15,747 nucleotides of DNA from Alphaproteobacteria bacterium (GCA_011524805.1 WTJO01000107.1:1-15747), one strand, 5' to 3'. Positions 1 to 8,484 are shown, numbered from the stretch's first letter. A program made the numbers and translations. Notes: generated by a model not told the origin, from the letters alone.

Positions 1-344
1 GACCCGTTCACCCCGACAAGCAGGATAATATGCGGGCTGTTGCTGTCAGATATCTCAATGTGTTGCTCGGATGGACGCAGAATTTCGGCCAGTTTTTCGG
101 CCAGCACTGCGCGGAACATATCTTCGCTTACCTCGCCTTCCCATTTATGCTGTTTCAGCATCTCGGCGATATCTGTGGCGGCGGTGACTCCCAGATCAGC
201 CATAATCAGCGCATCTTCAATTTCTTCTAGCGAGCTGGCATCTATTTTCTGCTTGCCAAACAGACGTGAGAGGCCGCCTAGACTGTCAGCAACCTTTTGT
301 GAGGATTTTTTTAATCCGGAGGTTAGTTTTTTAAACCAGCTCAT
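1..344 (-). CDS. ftsY: Signal recognition particle receptor FtsY, N-terminal part (cut by window edge)
   Basis: FtsY is the membrane-associated GTPase that receives SRP-bound ribosomes and delivers nascent membrane proteins to the Sec/YidC machinery. Only about 114 codons are present. The start reads MSWFKKLTSGLKKSSQ, a basic, amphipathic beginning typical of the short alphaproteobacterial FtsY. A helical N domain follows, containing EEIEDALIMADLGV, the usual conserved stretch. The last visible residues, ILLVGVNG, begin the G1 P-loop (GVNGxGKTT); the rest of the G domain is off the left edge. The start at 344 is supported by AAAGGA (351-356) six bases upstream. The gene has no long acidic A domain of the E. 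coli kind. It sits 60 bases downstream of the mtaB stop and is probably cotranscribed with dapF and mtaB. Identification is from motifs and gene order. Confidence 0.93.
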   Translation of the reverse strand, partial: MSWFKKLTSGLKKSSQKVADSLGGLSRLFGKQKIDASSLEEIEDALIMADLGVTAATDIAEMLKQHKWEGEVSEDMFRAVLAEKLAEILRPSEQHIEISDSNSPHIILLVGVNG

Positions 345-404
345 CCCGCATCCTTTATGTCTTGCACCCGATATATTGCGCCCATTTTTCCATGACGTGA
401 CGGC

Positions 405-1712
405 CTAGCCTGCAAGCGGCCTGACAGAGCTATCTGTCTGGCTGTTCGGCCTAAGGGGTCGGACGACCAGCCTGTCTTCTCTGGCTGTTTCAATCTCTAC
501 CGCCACCAGCTCGCCAGCGGCATATCTGCCTGTATCCAGTTCGGCCAGCTCGAAACTGCTCAGATGGCCCTTATTGTCTGATTCAACCAGCATCATATCA
601 ACTGAATGCTGGCGGCTAGCCAAATGCTGAGCCAGCCTGTCCGCGCCAAGCTGGCGCAACTCGGCAACACGTGCCTTAATCACCGGCTGCTCTAGCTGTG
701 GCATAGATGCCGCCGGTGTGCCCTCACGCGGCGAATAGCCAAATACATGAAGATAGGTAATACCGGCCTCATCTATCAGATCAAGGCTTGCCTGATGGGC
801 AGCGCCCGTTTCTGTCGGAAAGCCGCAAATCATATCTGCCCCGAACACCGTATCAGCTCGCCTGCGCCGCACCTCGTCACAAAAGCGCAGAATATCCCGC
901 CGCAAATGGCGCCGTTTCATCCGTTTCAGGATCAGATCATCACCATGCTGAACAGAGAGATGCAGATGTGGCATCAGCCGCGCATGAGACGATAGCGCCT
1001 CCATCAAATAATGATCAGGCTCGGCCGGGTCAATTGAAGATAGCCGCAATCTTGGCAGTTCAGGCACCTCGTCCAGAAGCGCAAGCACCAGCTGGCCAAG
1101 ACGCGGGCGACCGTCAAGATCAGCCCCCCAGCTGGTAATATCCACACCCGTCAGCACAATTTCCTTCACCCCGCCAGAAACCAGCTTTTTTGCCTGCATG
1201 ATCACCTGTGCTATCGGCACAGACCGTGATGCGCCGCGGCCAAACGGAATGATGCAGAATGTACATCTATGATCACAACCCTGCTGAACCTGCACAAAGG
1301 CGCGGGTATGGTTATCAAATGCATCCACCATATGTGATGCTGTCTGTTCAATCTGCATAATATCTGTGATATGCGCAGGTGCCAGCCTGTCTTCTGAGAG
1401 CCTGTCCCAGCTTTGCTGCTGCAATTTATCGTGATTGCCAAGAATGAAATCAGCCTCAGGCATATCTGCCCAGCGTTCAGGGGCTATTTGCACTGCACAG
1501 CCTGTCACAATCACAGGCGTGTCGGGATGTTCTTTTTTCAGCCGTCTGACCATCTGGCGGCTTTGTTTTTCTGCTTCTGAGGTGACAGCACAGCTATTGA
1601 CAATATTTACATTGCCAAGCCCTGCCTGTTCGGCCTGCTCGCGCATAACCTCCGACTCCCAGATATTTAGCCGGCATCCGAAAGTGTGGATATAGGGTCT
1701 GTTACGTGCCAT
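405..1712 (-). CDS. mtaB: MtaB-type tRNA-t6A37 methylthiotransferase (radical SAM)
   Basis: This family adds a methylthio group to N6-threonylcarbamoyladenosine at position 37 of ANN-decoding tRNAs, using two iron-sulfur clusters. The 435-residue length fits MtaB (about 430-450). The N-terminal UPF0004 domain starts with FGCRLN and has cluster cysteines at about 13, 41 and 72. The radical SAM core has CDHRCTFC, with cysteines at about 146, 150 and 153 binding the SAM-coordinating cluster. The last 60 or so residues look like a TRAM RNA-binding domain. The FGCRLN motif points to MtaB rather than MiaB or RimO. The start ATG shares one base with the dapF stop (TAATG), and GAGGG lies six bases upstream, so translation is probably coupled. 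Function is inferred from family membership; the motifs are directly visible. Confidence 0.92.
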   Translation of the reverse strand: MARNRPYIHTFGCRLNIWESEVMREQAEQAGLGNVNIVNSCAVTSEAEKQSRQMVRRLKKEHPDTPVIVTGCAVQIAPERWADMPEADFILGNHDKLQQQSWDRLSEDRLAPAHITDIMQIEQTASHMVDAFDNHTRAFVQVQQGCDHRCTFCIIPFGRGASRSVPIAQVIMQAKKLVSGGVKEIVLTGVDITSWGADLDGRPRLGQLVLALLDEVPELPRLRLSSIDPAEPDHYLMEALSSHARLMPHLHLSVQHGDDLILKRMKRRHLRRDILRFCDEVRRRRADTVFGADMICGFPTETGAAHQASLDLIDEAGITYLHVFGYSPREGTPAASMPQLEQPVIKARVAELRQLGADRLAQHLASRQHSVDMMLVESDNKGHLSSFELAELDTGRYAAGELVAVEIETAREDRLVVRPLRPNSQTDSSVRPLAG

Positions 1713-2599
1713 TATCTGCCCTCACGAACCGCCCGGGCAGCTGTCATAAAGCCGCTATCAATCTGACCTTCTGCTACAAGGCTCACCTCGCCTGTCATAA
1801 TGACAGAGTCTGGCTGGCCTGCCTCTGTCTGCTGCCAGTCAATCACAAGCTCGCCACCATCCAGCGTGATGATAACAGGGCCTGTCGCCAGATTACGCCG
1901 GATAGCCGCTACCCCTGCCGCGCAGGCACCCGAACCACAGGCAAGTGTAATACCTGCCCCACGTTCATATACCCGCATACGCAGATGGTTATCAGCTATC
2001 TGTGAAACAAATTCGATATTGGCCTTTTGGGGGAACATGTCATGGGATTCAAAAAATGCACCCCATCTTGCAACATCTATCTGGTCTGCATCATCTACAA
2101 AAAAAACCGCATGCGGATTACCCATATTTACACATACCGCCGTCCCGAACGGCATTTCATCAAAGCTGACATCAAGCGTATCTTGTGCATTGGCAAGCGG
2201 AATATCCTGCCAGTCAAGCCGCGCAGGCCCCATATTCACAGATATCAGACCGGTTTCATTTATCCATGCAGACAGCCTGCCTGAAATTGTGTCAATCTCG
2301 ACCCTGTCTTTTGCTGTTTCCTGCATCAACAGCCATGCCACACATCTGGTGCCATTGCCGCAGGCGCCTGCAACAGACCCGTCAGCATTAACCATATCAA
2401 GCCAGATATCTGCACCCGATGAGCTGGCAGATAACAGCATTATCTGATCACAGCCAATGCCTCGCCGCCTGTCGGCAAGCACGCGCAATGCCTCTGAATC
2501 CGGACGCAGATGCCCCGAACGCAGATCGAGAATGATGAAATCATTCCCAAGACCATGCATTTTGATAAATGGCAATTTACTGTCAGGTCGCTGAGGCAT
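1712..2599 (-). CDS. dapF: Diaminopimelate epimerase
   Basis: DapF converts LL- to meso-diaminopimelate in the cytoplasm, the last step before meso-DAP enters peptidoglycan or is decarboxylated to lysine. It is a PLP-independent two-base racemase. The 295 residues begin with the characteristic KMHGLGNDF near residue 13. Both catalytic cysteines are present: Cys80 in ACGNGTRC and Cys221 in ACGSGACA. The substrate-binding YERG is at about 211-214. The segment after it reads RGAGIT instead of the RGxGET of gamma-proteobacterial enzymes; to my memory a hydrophobic residue here is normal in Alphaproteobacteria. The ATG at 2599 has no clear Shine-Dalgarno sequence. The gene overlaps mtaB by one base and lies 88 bases downstream of xth, with a possible promoter of its own at 2635-2663. 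A DapC-like aminotransferase of the same pathway is at 7109-8311. Confidence 0.96.
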   Translation of the reverse strand: MPQRPDSKLPFIKMHGLGNDFIILDLRSGHLRPDSEALRVLADRRRGIGCDQIMLLSASSSGADIWLDMVNADGSVAGACGNGTRCVAWLLMQETAKDRVEIDTISGRLSAWINETGLISVNMGPARLDWQDIPLANAQDTLDVSFDEMPFGTAVCVNMGNPHAVFFVDDADQIDVARWGAFFESHDMFPQKANIEFVSQIADNHLRMRVYERGAGITLACGSGACAAGVAAIRRNLATGPVIITLDGGELVIDWQQTEAGQPDSVIMTGEVSLVAEGQIDSGFMTAARAVREGR

Positions 2600-2634
2600 A
2601 ATATCGGTTCTGCTGTCGAGTTCGCTGTTGGCCG

Positions 2635-2663
2635 GTTATAGCATAATAATCAGTGTGAATAAA
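2635..2663 (-). promoter_or_regulatory. Possible promoter for dapF-mtaB-ftsY
   Basis: Read on the minus strand, TTTATT (2658-2663) is followed by a 17-base spacer and TATAAC (2635-2640). The -10 element is good and the -35 element is poor. It lies in the only sizeable gap upstream of dapF, just beyond the end of xth, so dapF-mtaB-ftsY could be transcribed independently of xth. The surrounding sequence is A+T-rich compared with the genes. This is pattern matching only. Confidence 0.3.
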
Positions 2664-2687
2664 ATATCGCGTCGCGGTGGCCGCAGA

Positions 2688-3470
2688 TTAGCGATCTATA
2701 TCAATTAAAATTGGCACATGATCCGAGGGTTTTTCATAACCGCGCGCCTCTGGGAATATTTCGGCTTTCCTCACATCTGACGCCAGATCATGGCTTACCC
2801 AGATATGGTCAAGCCGTCTGCCGCGGTTGCTTGCCGCCCAGTCCCGCGCTCTGTATGACCACCAGCTATATAATATCTCATCATCGCCAAAATAGCCTCT
2901 GATAGCATCTGTGAAGCCACCTTTCTCAATCGCATCAAGCAGCATTTTGCGTTCAATATCTGTATGGCTGACAACATTACGCAACTGTTTTGTCGACCAG
3001 ACATCTTCTGCCAGAGGCGCGATATTCAAATCACCTACAAGCACGGTATGCTGTGGATTTTCAGCGATAAAATGGTCTGTCATTTCTGCCAGAAAATCCA
3101 GCTTATGTCCAAATTTCGGGTTTTCATCCCTATCCGGAATATCCCCGCCAGCAGGCACATAGAAATTATGGATACTCACCCCTGAAATAGTGGCGGCAAT
3201 ATGCCGGCAATCTTCTTTGCCTACCCAGTTCAGTGTCTGCACATCATCAATTGGCAGGCGCGAGATAATCGCCACCCCATTATAGGATTTCTCGCCCCTG
3301 AAACAGATATGCGGCCAGCCAGCCTGTTTAATTTCGTCTTCAGGGAAAAATTCATCCTGTGTTTTGGTTTCCTGTAGGCACAGCACATCTAGCTCAAGCT
3401 CCTCCAGCACCTTCAGCACAAGCCCAAGCCGCAATCTCACAGAATTTATATTCCAGCTGGCAATCCGCAT
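2688..3470 (-). CDS. xth: Exodeoxyribonuclease III (AP endonuclease)
   Basis: Xth cuts DNA at abasic sites and degrades 3' ends during base-excision repair. The 260-residue protein is full length for the family and consists of one endonuclease/exonuclease/phosphatase domain. Visible active-site residues are Asn7 (SWNINS), Glu34 in LCLQETK for metal binding, Tyr104, Asp147 and Asn149 in VGDLNIAP, Asp221 in RRLDHIW, and the C-terminal SDHVP (Asp250/His251). The start MRIASWNINSVR is the normal family start. The gene heads the minus-strand run leading to dapF and is transcribed away from the thioesterase gene at 3625. The 154-base divergent gap shows no convincing promoter on either strand. There is nothing unusual in the protein. 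Confidence 0.96.
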   Translation of the reverse strand: MRIASWNINSVRLRLGLVLKVLEELELDVLCLQETKTQDEFFPEDEIKQAGWPHICFRGEKSYNGVAIISRLPIDDVQTLNWVGKEDCRHIAATISGVSIHNFYVPAGGDIPDRDENPKFGHKLDFLAEMTDHFIAENPQHTVLVGDLNIAPLAEDVWSTKQLRNVVSHTDIERKMLLDAIEKGGFTDAIRGYFGDDEILYSWWSYRARDWAASNRGRRLDHIWVSHDLASDVRKAEIFPEARGYEKPSDHVPILIDIDR

Positions 3471-3624
3471 CTTAACCTCTTATCTCTGCGATATGATATG
3501 TCTGCGCCCCGCGATGTTTGTCGGCCCCCGTAGAATAGGGCATATCTTTGCTATGGCGCGATAGATGTAACTGTTCTAGTCTATCCGTCACCAGAATAAC
3601 AAGATAATTCAAAACAGGCATAAG

Positions 3625-4062
3625 ATGGGCACAGGCGAGAACATTACAAAACAGGATATGCGCTATCTGTTACCGCTTGAGACAAGATGGTCAGATAATG
3701 ACCAGTATGGCCATCTCAATAATGCGGTCTATTACCAGCTATTTGACACAGCCGTGAACAGATTTCTGCTGGAACATAATCTACTGGATGTACAGTCTGG
3801 CGAAACCATCTTTGTGGTGGTCGAAACAGGTTGCAGATATTTTGCCGAAATTGCCTATCCAGAACAGGTGATAGCAGGTCTTACGATTGCCCATCTTGGC
3901 ACTTCATCATTGCGATATAATGTTGCCCTATTTGCTGGCGCGGACGAGCAGGCAAAGGCGGCAGGTCATTTCGTGCATGTCAATATCAGCCGAAATAGCA
4001 GAAAGCCCAGTCCCATTGATACAGCAAAACGTGCAGTATTTTCACAATTTATGACAGGCTAG
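3625..4062 (+). CDS. Hotdog-fold acyl-CoA thioesterase (YbgC/4-hydroxybenzoyl-CoA thioesterase family)
   Basis: This small single-domain protein of 145 residues belongs to the 4HBT hotdog superfamily, which hydrolyses acyl-CoA thioesters in the cytoplasm. The diagnostic segment is RWSDNDQYGHLNNAVYYQLF at about 21-40. Asp26 sits where the catalytic Asp of the 4HBT/YbgC group is found, followed by the GHxNN helix start. The substrate cannot be read from the sequence. The ATG at 3625 has only a weak ribosome binding site; a second in-frame ATG at 3658 is too close to the conserved core to be clearly better. The gene stands alone on the plus strand, divergent from xth and convergent with lolA, with a hairpin across its stop codon. 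It is not next to tol-pal genes, so it need not be the YbgC of that cluster. Confidence 0.85.
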   Translation: MGTGENITKQDMRYLLPLETRWSDNDQYGHLNNAVYYQLFDTAVNRFLLEHNLLDVQSGETIFVVVETGCRYFAEIAYPEQVIAGLTIAHLGTSSLRYNVALFAGADEQAKAAGHFVHVNISRNSRKPSPIDTAKRAVFSQFMTG

Positions 4063-4076
4063 CTATCAGCCTGTTA
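4052..4076. terminator. Hairpin between convergent thioesterase and lolA genes (likely bidirectional terminator)
   Basis: ACAGGCT (4054-4060) and AGCCTGT (4068-4074) form a perfect 7-bp inverted repeat around a 7-base loop. One G-T and one T-A pair extend it outward. It contains the stop codon of the plus-strand gene (TAG, 4060-4062) and reaches the stop codon of lolA on the other strand (TAA, 4074-4076). No strong T tract follows on either side, so efficiency as an intrinsic terminator is uncertain. Position between two convergent genes only 11 bases apart supports the role. Confidence 0.55.
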
Positions 4077-4694
4077 GCTATCTGAAGGCACTGCATAGGC
4101 AGGCACACCAAACAGCCTGTTTTCAAGGGCAAGATCAAATAATGTATTTTGCAGGGTCACTTGCGTTTTCACTCCCAGCGCATCTGTTATAATCCAGCGC
4201 CGCAAGTGCCAGTTCAGCGTATCAAATTCCAGTGTTAGCACACCTGCGGCTTCTCCTGTTTCGCGCGCCATGGACACAGAGGCAACCCCGTCCTTTATCT
4301 TTGCGCTGGTCATCACATCTTCGGCGATAAAGCTAATCTCTTTTTGCAATAAGGTGTAAAAGGGTGATTGAGATATAGGATAGCTGGTGACCTGTTTGTC
4401 AATCTTGTCATCTACATGTATCCAGACACGGCTGGTCACAAAACTCAGCGTTTCAGGATTTAGATAATCGATGCGAAGCTGGTGCGGCCTGCGAAAATAA
4501 ATCCGCCCCTCGCCAACACTGCCATCTGAAGAAAACTGGATAAAATCTGCCTGCATGGTTTTCATATCGGACAGTGCCTGTTCTGCTCTGGCGATAATCT
4601 CCTGCTGGCTTGCCGGCTGTGCAGATGCCGGATGTAATGCCATCATCAACATACCGATGATGGGCGCCAGATAGGAGATAATGGAAAGTCTCAT
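4074..4694 (-). CDS. lolA: Outer membrane lipoprotein carrier protein LolA
   Basis: LolA is the periplasmic chaperone that takes mature lipoproteins released by LolCDE and carries them to the outer membrane. The 206-residue protein starts with a clear Sec signal peptide: MRLSI, a hydrophobic core through about residue 20, and a likely cleavage after Ala25 (PASA/QPA). The mature protein shows the LolA pattern of an amphipathic first helix, then MKTMQADFIQF (about 44-54), and GRIYFRRPHQLRIDYLNPE, the conserved beta-sheet core containing the RIxF and P-Q-R-Y type residues. The absence of a lipobox cysteine distinguishes it from LolB. It is the last gene of the aminotransferase > ftsK > lolA operon, 51 bases downstream of ftsK; ftsK-lolA adjacency is common in Proteobacteria. 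It ends in the hairpin shared with the thioesterase gene. Confidence 0.92.
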   Translation of the reverse strand: MRLSIISYLAPIIGMLMMALHPASAQPASQQEIIARAEQALSDMKTMQADFIQFSSDGSVGEGRIYFRRPHQLRIDYLNPETLSFVTSRVWIHVDDKIDKQVTSYPISQSPFYTLLQKEISFIAEDVMTSAKIKDGVASVSMARETGEAAGVLTLEFDTLNWHLRRWIITDALGVKTQVTLQNTLFDLALENRLFGVPAYAVPSDS

Positions 4695-4745
4695 ATCACG
4701 TGCCTGCCTTTCATATGGTCATTTGTTATCTGGCCAATCATCATT

Positions 4746-7112
4746 TTACTGATCTTCCGGCGCGACCAGAACATCTCGCTTTCCAACATGGTTTGACGGG
4801 CTGATAATACCTGCTGATTCCATCTCTTCGATTAATGTTGCCGCTCTGTTATAGCCAATTTTCAGATGGCGCTGAACAAAGCTGGTTGACGCTTTCTGCT
4901 CTCTTATCACCAGTGCAACTGCCTCGTCATACAGGCTATTGCCTGTCGCAGACGGGCTGCCCCCTGCGCCGGAGGCTGACATATCTGCTGCTTCTTCAGC
5001 CTCTTCTGTAACGCTCTGGTTATATTCAGGCTCGCCCTGCGCACGCAGGAAATTGGCAACCTCCTCAACTTCCCTGTCATCTACAAACGGGCCATGAATA
5101 CGTGTCACCCGTCCGCCGCCTTCCATATAGAGCATATCGCCCTTGCCAAGCAGTTGTTCTGCGCCTTGCTCGCCTAAAATTGTGCGGCTATCTATTCTTG
5201 AGGTGACCTGAAATGAAATACGGGTTGGAAAATTTGCCTTAATCGTGCCGGTGATCACATCAACAGAAGGACGCTGTGTTGCCATGATCACATGTATGCC
5301 CGCCGCACGCGCCATCTGTGCCAGCCGTTGTACTGCAGCTTCAATCTCCTTGCCGGCCACCAGCATCAGATCTGCCACCTCGTCAATAATCACGACAATG
5401 AATGGCAGAGGCGACAAATCAAGCATATCTTCTTCATAGACAGGCTTGCCTGTTTCAGGATCAAAGCCTGTTTGCACACGCCGTGTCAGCACCTCGCCTT
5501 TGGCTCTTGCTTCTGCCAGCCGCTCGTTATAGCCGCCAATATTACGCACCCCCAGCTTGGCCATATTACGGTAGCGTGTTTCCATCTCGCGCACTGCCCA
5601 TTTCAGTGCCATCACGGCTTTTGGCGGTTCTGTTACCACCGGACTTAACAGATGCGGAATACCATCATAAACAGATAATTCCAGCATTTTCGGATCAATC
5701 ATAATCAGCCGGCACTGCTCAGGCGTATAGCGATATAATAGCGACAGGATCATCCCGTTCACCCCGACAGATTTGCCAGACCCTGTTGTACCAGCCACCA
5801 GCAGATGCGGCATTCTGGCTAGATCGGCAATAATAGGCTCGCCGGCTATATCCTTACCCAGCGCGACTGGCAGACCGCCATCAAATGACTGCCAGTCCGG
5901 ATGGTCAAGAATATGTCGCAACAGCACCATTTCACGGGTGTCATTTGGCAGTTCAATCCCGATAATATTCTGGCCCGGCACAACCGCCACCCGCACAGAG
6001 ATAACCGCCATTGAACGGGCAATATCATCAGCCAGCGCAATCACACGCTGGGATTTTGTGCCCGGCGCAGGGTTCAGCCCATAGCGTGTCACCACCGGCC
6101 CATAGCGCACCTCTTCGATTGCACCCTGAATCCTGAAATCCCCCAGCACCTGAGTAAGTGCCTGTGCATTATCATCAAGTTCTGACTGGGCAGGTCCGCC
6201 ACGCTGTTTCGGCGGTGTTTTCAATAATTTAAGCGGCGGCAATTTGAAATCACTATTATCAAAATCAAACTGACCCTGTGACACAGATGGCTCGGCAGTT
6301 CTGGCCGCAGCCCCTGCCAATGTGGGCTCACGCCGCTTTTGCTTGGCAGATTTTTTTGGTTTTTCTGTCTTTTTTGACCGATTTTTCGTCGGCTGAGCTT
6401 CAGCCGAGCCAGCGCTATCATCTGCCATATCATCTTCTGGCTGGACATCGTCAAATGTCTCATCTGCCTGTGCCGGCCGGCGGCGCAACAGGCTGGCTAT
6501 AGGCAAATAGACAAGTCTGGCTGGCACTCTTGCTGCATTGCCAATAAATCGGGCAGGGATTGCACACCCCCATATCAGCGAGATAATGCCGGCCAGCGCA
6601 GATAATCCGCCAGCGATAAGCGGAATATTCACCCCGTCAATAGGAACCATATTCTGGGTAAGCAGATCGACAAACCCGACATAAAGTCTGCCTATTTCTC
6701 CGCCAGCCCTGCCAGAGACTTCGGTGCCGAATAACAGCTCTGCCGCACCTGTTAAAAACAGCCATGACAGCAAAATCATCAGCAGACGCGCCTTCCATCT
6801 GGGCATCTGGCAGAAACGGGCAATTCTTATACCCCATGCAAAAAAAGGCACGGCCATAATAAAAGCCATCGGCCCTGCCATCTCAAACAGAAATGATGAG
6901 ATTTGCGCGCCAGTGACCCCAAGCCAGTTTTTTACTGCCGCACCAGAGGCGGTGTTATAGGACGGGTCACCCTGATCGGCAGAGCCAAGCATCACAACAA
7001 TCACGATACCGGCGATAATCAGGCAGAAACCAGACAGCGAGATTGCAGAATTTTGAATAAATGTTCTGACTGGTGCAGAAACAAGAGGTGTGTTTTCCTC
7101 AAGCTCATTCAT
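4746..7112 (-). CDS. ftsK: DNA translocase FtsK
   Basis: FtsK anchors at the division septum and pumps DNA so that chromosome ends clear the septum and dimers resolve at dif with XerCD. The 788 residues contain four or five membrane segments between about 22 and 185, then a charged, low-complexity linker (about 205-300) rich in Asp/Glu, then Lys/Arg. The motor follows: alpha domain from about 310, Walker A GTTGSGKS at 441-448, Walker B IVVIIDE at 572-578. The C-terminal winged-helix gamma domain (about 726-788) reads FVQRHLKIGYNRAATLIEEM, the part that reads KOPS sites and touches XerD. The linker is short compared with E. coli but usual for Alphaproteobacteria. The start overlaps the upstream aminotransferase stop by four bases (ATGA), with AGGTG (7120-7124) seven bases upstream, indicating coupled translation. 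Confidence 0.97.
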   Translation of the reverse strand: MNELEENTPLVSAPVRTFIQNSAISLSGFCLIIAGIVIVVMLGSADQGDPSYNTASGAAVKNWLGVTGAQISSFLFEMAGPMAFIMAVPFFAWGIRIARFCQMPRWKARLLMILLSWLFLTGAAELLFGTEVSGRAGGEIGRLYVGFVDLLTQNMVPIDGVNIPLIAGGLSALAGIISLIWGCAIPARFIGNAARVPARLVYLPIASLLRRRPAQADETFDDVQPEDDMADDSAGSAEAQPTKNRSKKTEKPKKSAKQKRREPTLAGAAARTAEPSVSQGQFDFDNSDFKLPPLKLLKTPPKQRGGPAQSELDDNAQALTQVLGDFRIQGAIEEVRYGPVVTRYGLNPAPGTKSQRVIALADDIARSMAVISVRVAVVPGQNIIGIELPNDTREMVLLRHILDHPDWQSFDGGLPVALGKDIAGEPIIADLARMPHLLVAGTTGSGKSVGVNGMILSLLYRYTPEQCRLIMIDPKMLELSVYDGIPHLLSPVVTEPPKAVMALKWAVREMETRYRNMAKLGVRNIGGYNERLAEARAKGEVLTRRVQTGFDPETGKPVYEEDMLDLSPLPFIVVIIDEVADLMLVAGKEIEAAVQRLAQMARAAGIHVIMATQRPSVDVITGTIKANFPTRISFQVTSRIDSRTILGEQGAEQLLGKGDMLYMEGGGRVTRIHGPFVDDREVEEVANFLRAQGEPEYNQSVTEEAEEAADMSASGAGGSPSATGNSLYDEAVALVIREQKASTSFVQRHLKIGYNRAATLIEEMESAGIISPSNHVGKRDVLVAPEDQ

Positions 7113-8311
7113 AGAGTTTCACCTAATGTTGCCATCCGTCTTGCCAGTATTTCTATGGTTTCATGATCATGCACAATTGCCAGCCTGATAAAACCTGCAC
7201 CCGGATTGCCTGCCCCGACATCTGTTGCCATTACCGAGCCCGGCACAGATTTTATGCTGGCTGACTGAAATAGTTTTACTGCATAGGCTTTGTCATCACC
7301 GTTAAAAGCTCTTGGTACAGGATACCATAAAAAGAACCCACCTTGTGGCACAATTATGTCAAGATGCTGTTTTAGAATATCAAATGACCTGTCATAATGG
7401 GCGCGAATATCTGCATTATGCTGGCTGTCACGATAAAGCGCACCACCTGCACGAAGCAGGGGGGTCGGCACAAGCGCACCACCATTTGATACCAGCTTTA
7501 GATAGGCAGCACATAATTGTCTGTCGCCACATATAAACCCGACCCTCAATCCGGCGGCACTTGAGCGTTTTGACAGAGAGTTCAGCACAATAAGATGATG
7601 GAACGGATCATCCTCACCGGCGCTCATCTCCATCGCTACCTCCAGCGCACTTACAGGTTTTTCTCCGCGCCAGATATCAATATAACATTCATCCATCACC
7701 AACAGAAAATCATACTGGCGCGCCAGCCCGATAGCATGGGCAATATAGTCAGCAGACGCGATGCTGCCTTGCGGATTGGTGGGCGAGCATAACACCATCA
7801 TGCTGGTACGGTGCAAAAGATCATGATCAAGCGCACTCAAATCAGGCAAAAACCCGTCTGCTTCAAAGGCAGGCATATAGATAATCTCGCCGCCTGTCGC
7901 CATCGCGCCTGTACGCCATGCATGATAAAAGGGCATGCTGACAAGCGCAGCCGCATGTTGCTTTGCGCCCGCCACACAGATACCTAGAAAATGCAATGGC
8001 TCTCTGGTGCCGGGGACAGGCACAATATGGCTGGCATAGTCAAAATTGCCTGCGAGTGAGGGAAATCTATCTTCAAAATATAGATGCAAATCGTCAAGAA
8101 ACTGCTGATCTGCAACCGCCTTCGGATAGGCCTGCCAGTTTGCCGAAGCCTCATTCAGAGAGTGGCTGAGGATATCGGGGGGCGCGATGCGGGGCTCTCC
8201 CACAGTAACATCAATGACTGGCAGCGCAGAATCTGGCGATACCCCGCCCAGAAGCTGGCGCACCTGAATAAACATATTATCATCAAAAAGGGTAAAATCA
8301 GGATTGATCAT
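7109..8311 (-). CDS. PLP-dependent class I/II aminotransferase, DapC-like (N-succinyl-DAP aminotransferase candidate)
   Basis: This is a fold-type I PLP aminotransferase of 400 residues. Key residues visible: TREP (about 102-105) near the PLP phosphate site, SPTNPQG with Asn179, Asp207 in VMDECYIDIW, the Schiff-base Lys248 in LNSLSKRSSAAGLRVGF, and Arg256 of the same segment. The SLSKRSxxxGLRxGF sequence resembles DapC-type N-succinyldiaminopimelate aminotransferases as I remember them from Bordetella and actinobacteria. That would place it three steps before DapF in the same pathway. A general aspartate/aromatic aminotransferase cannot be excluded. It is the first gene of the operon and overlaps ftsK by four bases. 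No clear Shine-Dalgarno precedes the ATG at 8311; an internal Met13 is a less likely start because residues before it look conserved in style. Confidence 0.85.
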   Translation of the reverse strand: MINPDFTLFDDNMFIQVRQLLGGVSPDSALPVIDVTVGEPRIAPPDILSHSLNEASANWQAYPKAVADQQFLDDLHLYFEDRFPSLAGNFDYASHIVPVPGTREPLHFLGICVAGAKQHAAALVSMPFYHAWRTGAMATGGEIIYMPAFEADGFLPDLSALDHDLLHRTSMMVLCSPTNPQGSIASADYIAHAIGLARQYDFLLVMDECYIDIWRGEKPVSALEVAMEMSAGEDDPFHHLIVLNSLSKRSSAAGLRVGFICGDRQLCAAYLKLVSNGGALVPTPLLRAGGALYRDSQHNADIRAHYDRSFDILKQHLDIIVPQGGFFLWYPVPRAFNGDDKAYAVKLFQSASIKSVPGSVMATDVGAGNPGAGFIRLAIVHDHETIEILARRMATLGETL

Positions 8312-8389
8312 AATGCGGAAAACCTGTCATTGATAAGCTGAGAAAATGTGGCATGACGCTATTTGCCCTACTCTAGCCCAAACCCGTAG

Positions 8390-8418
8390 TTGCGGGCAAT
8401 ATCATAAGCACATAGACT
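8390..8418 (+). promoter_or_regulatory. Possible promoter for the gmhB-like/flavin monooxygenase pair
   Basis: TTGCGG (8390-8395), a 17-base spacer, and TAGACT (8413-8418) resemble a weak sigma70 promoter in the 173-base divergent gap. It lies about 65 bases before the gmhB-like start. The matches to consensus are three and four of six, so chance is a real alternative. No better candidate was seen on either strand of this gap. Confidence 0.22.
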
Positions 8419-8484
8419 ATGCACTGTCAGCATTGGCCGATATGACCACATGACGCGATAGGCTGGCATCTATAAGATAGGAAT

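Noticed and set aside
1959..1978. RGAGIT in DapF as a loss of a conserved Glu of the RGxGET motif
   Set aside because: The substrate-contacting Glu-Arg of YERG and both catalytic cysteines are intact, and a hydrophobic residue here is, as far as I recall, usual in alphaproteobacterial DapF.
1800..2447. A 215-codon open frame on the plus strand, antisense to dapF
   Set aside because: dapF on the other strand has both catalytic cysteines and full length. The antisense frame has no recognisable domain, no ribosome binding site, and a Ser/Pro/Ile-rich composition typical of a shadow frame.
8352..8456. Direct repeat CATGACGC (8352-8359 and 8449-8456) in the gap between the aminotransferase and gmhB-like genes
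   Set aside because: Only two 8-base copies 97 bases apart, with no symmetry or link to a promoter. Compatible with chance.
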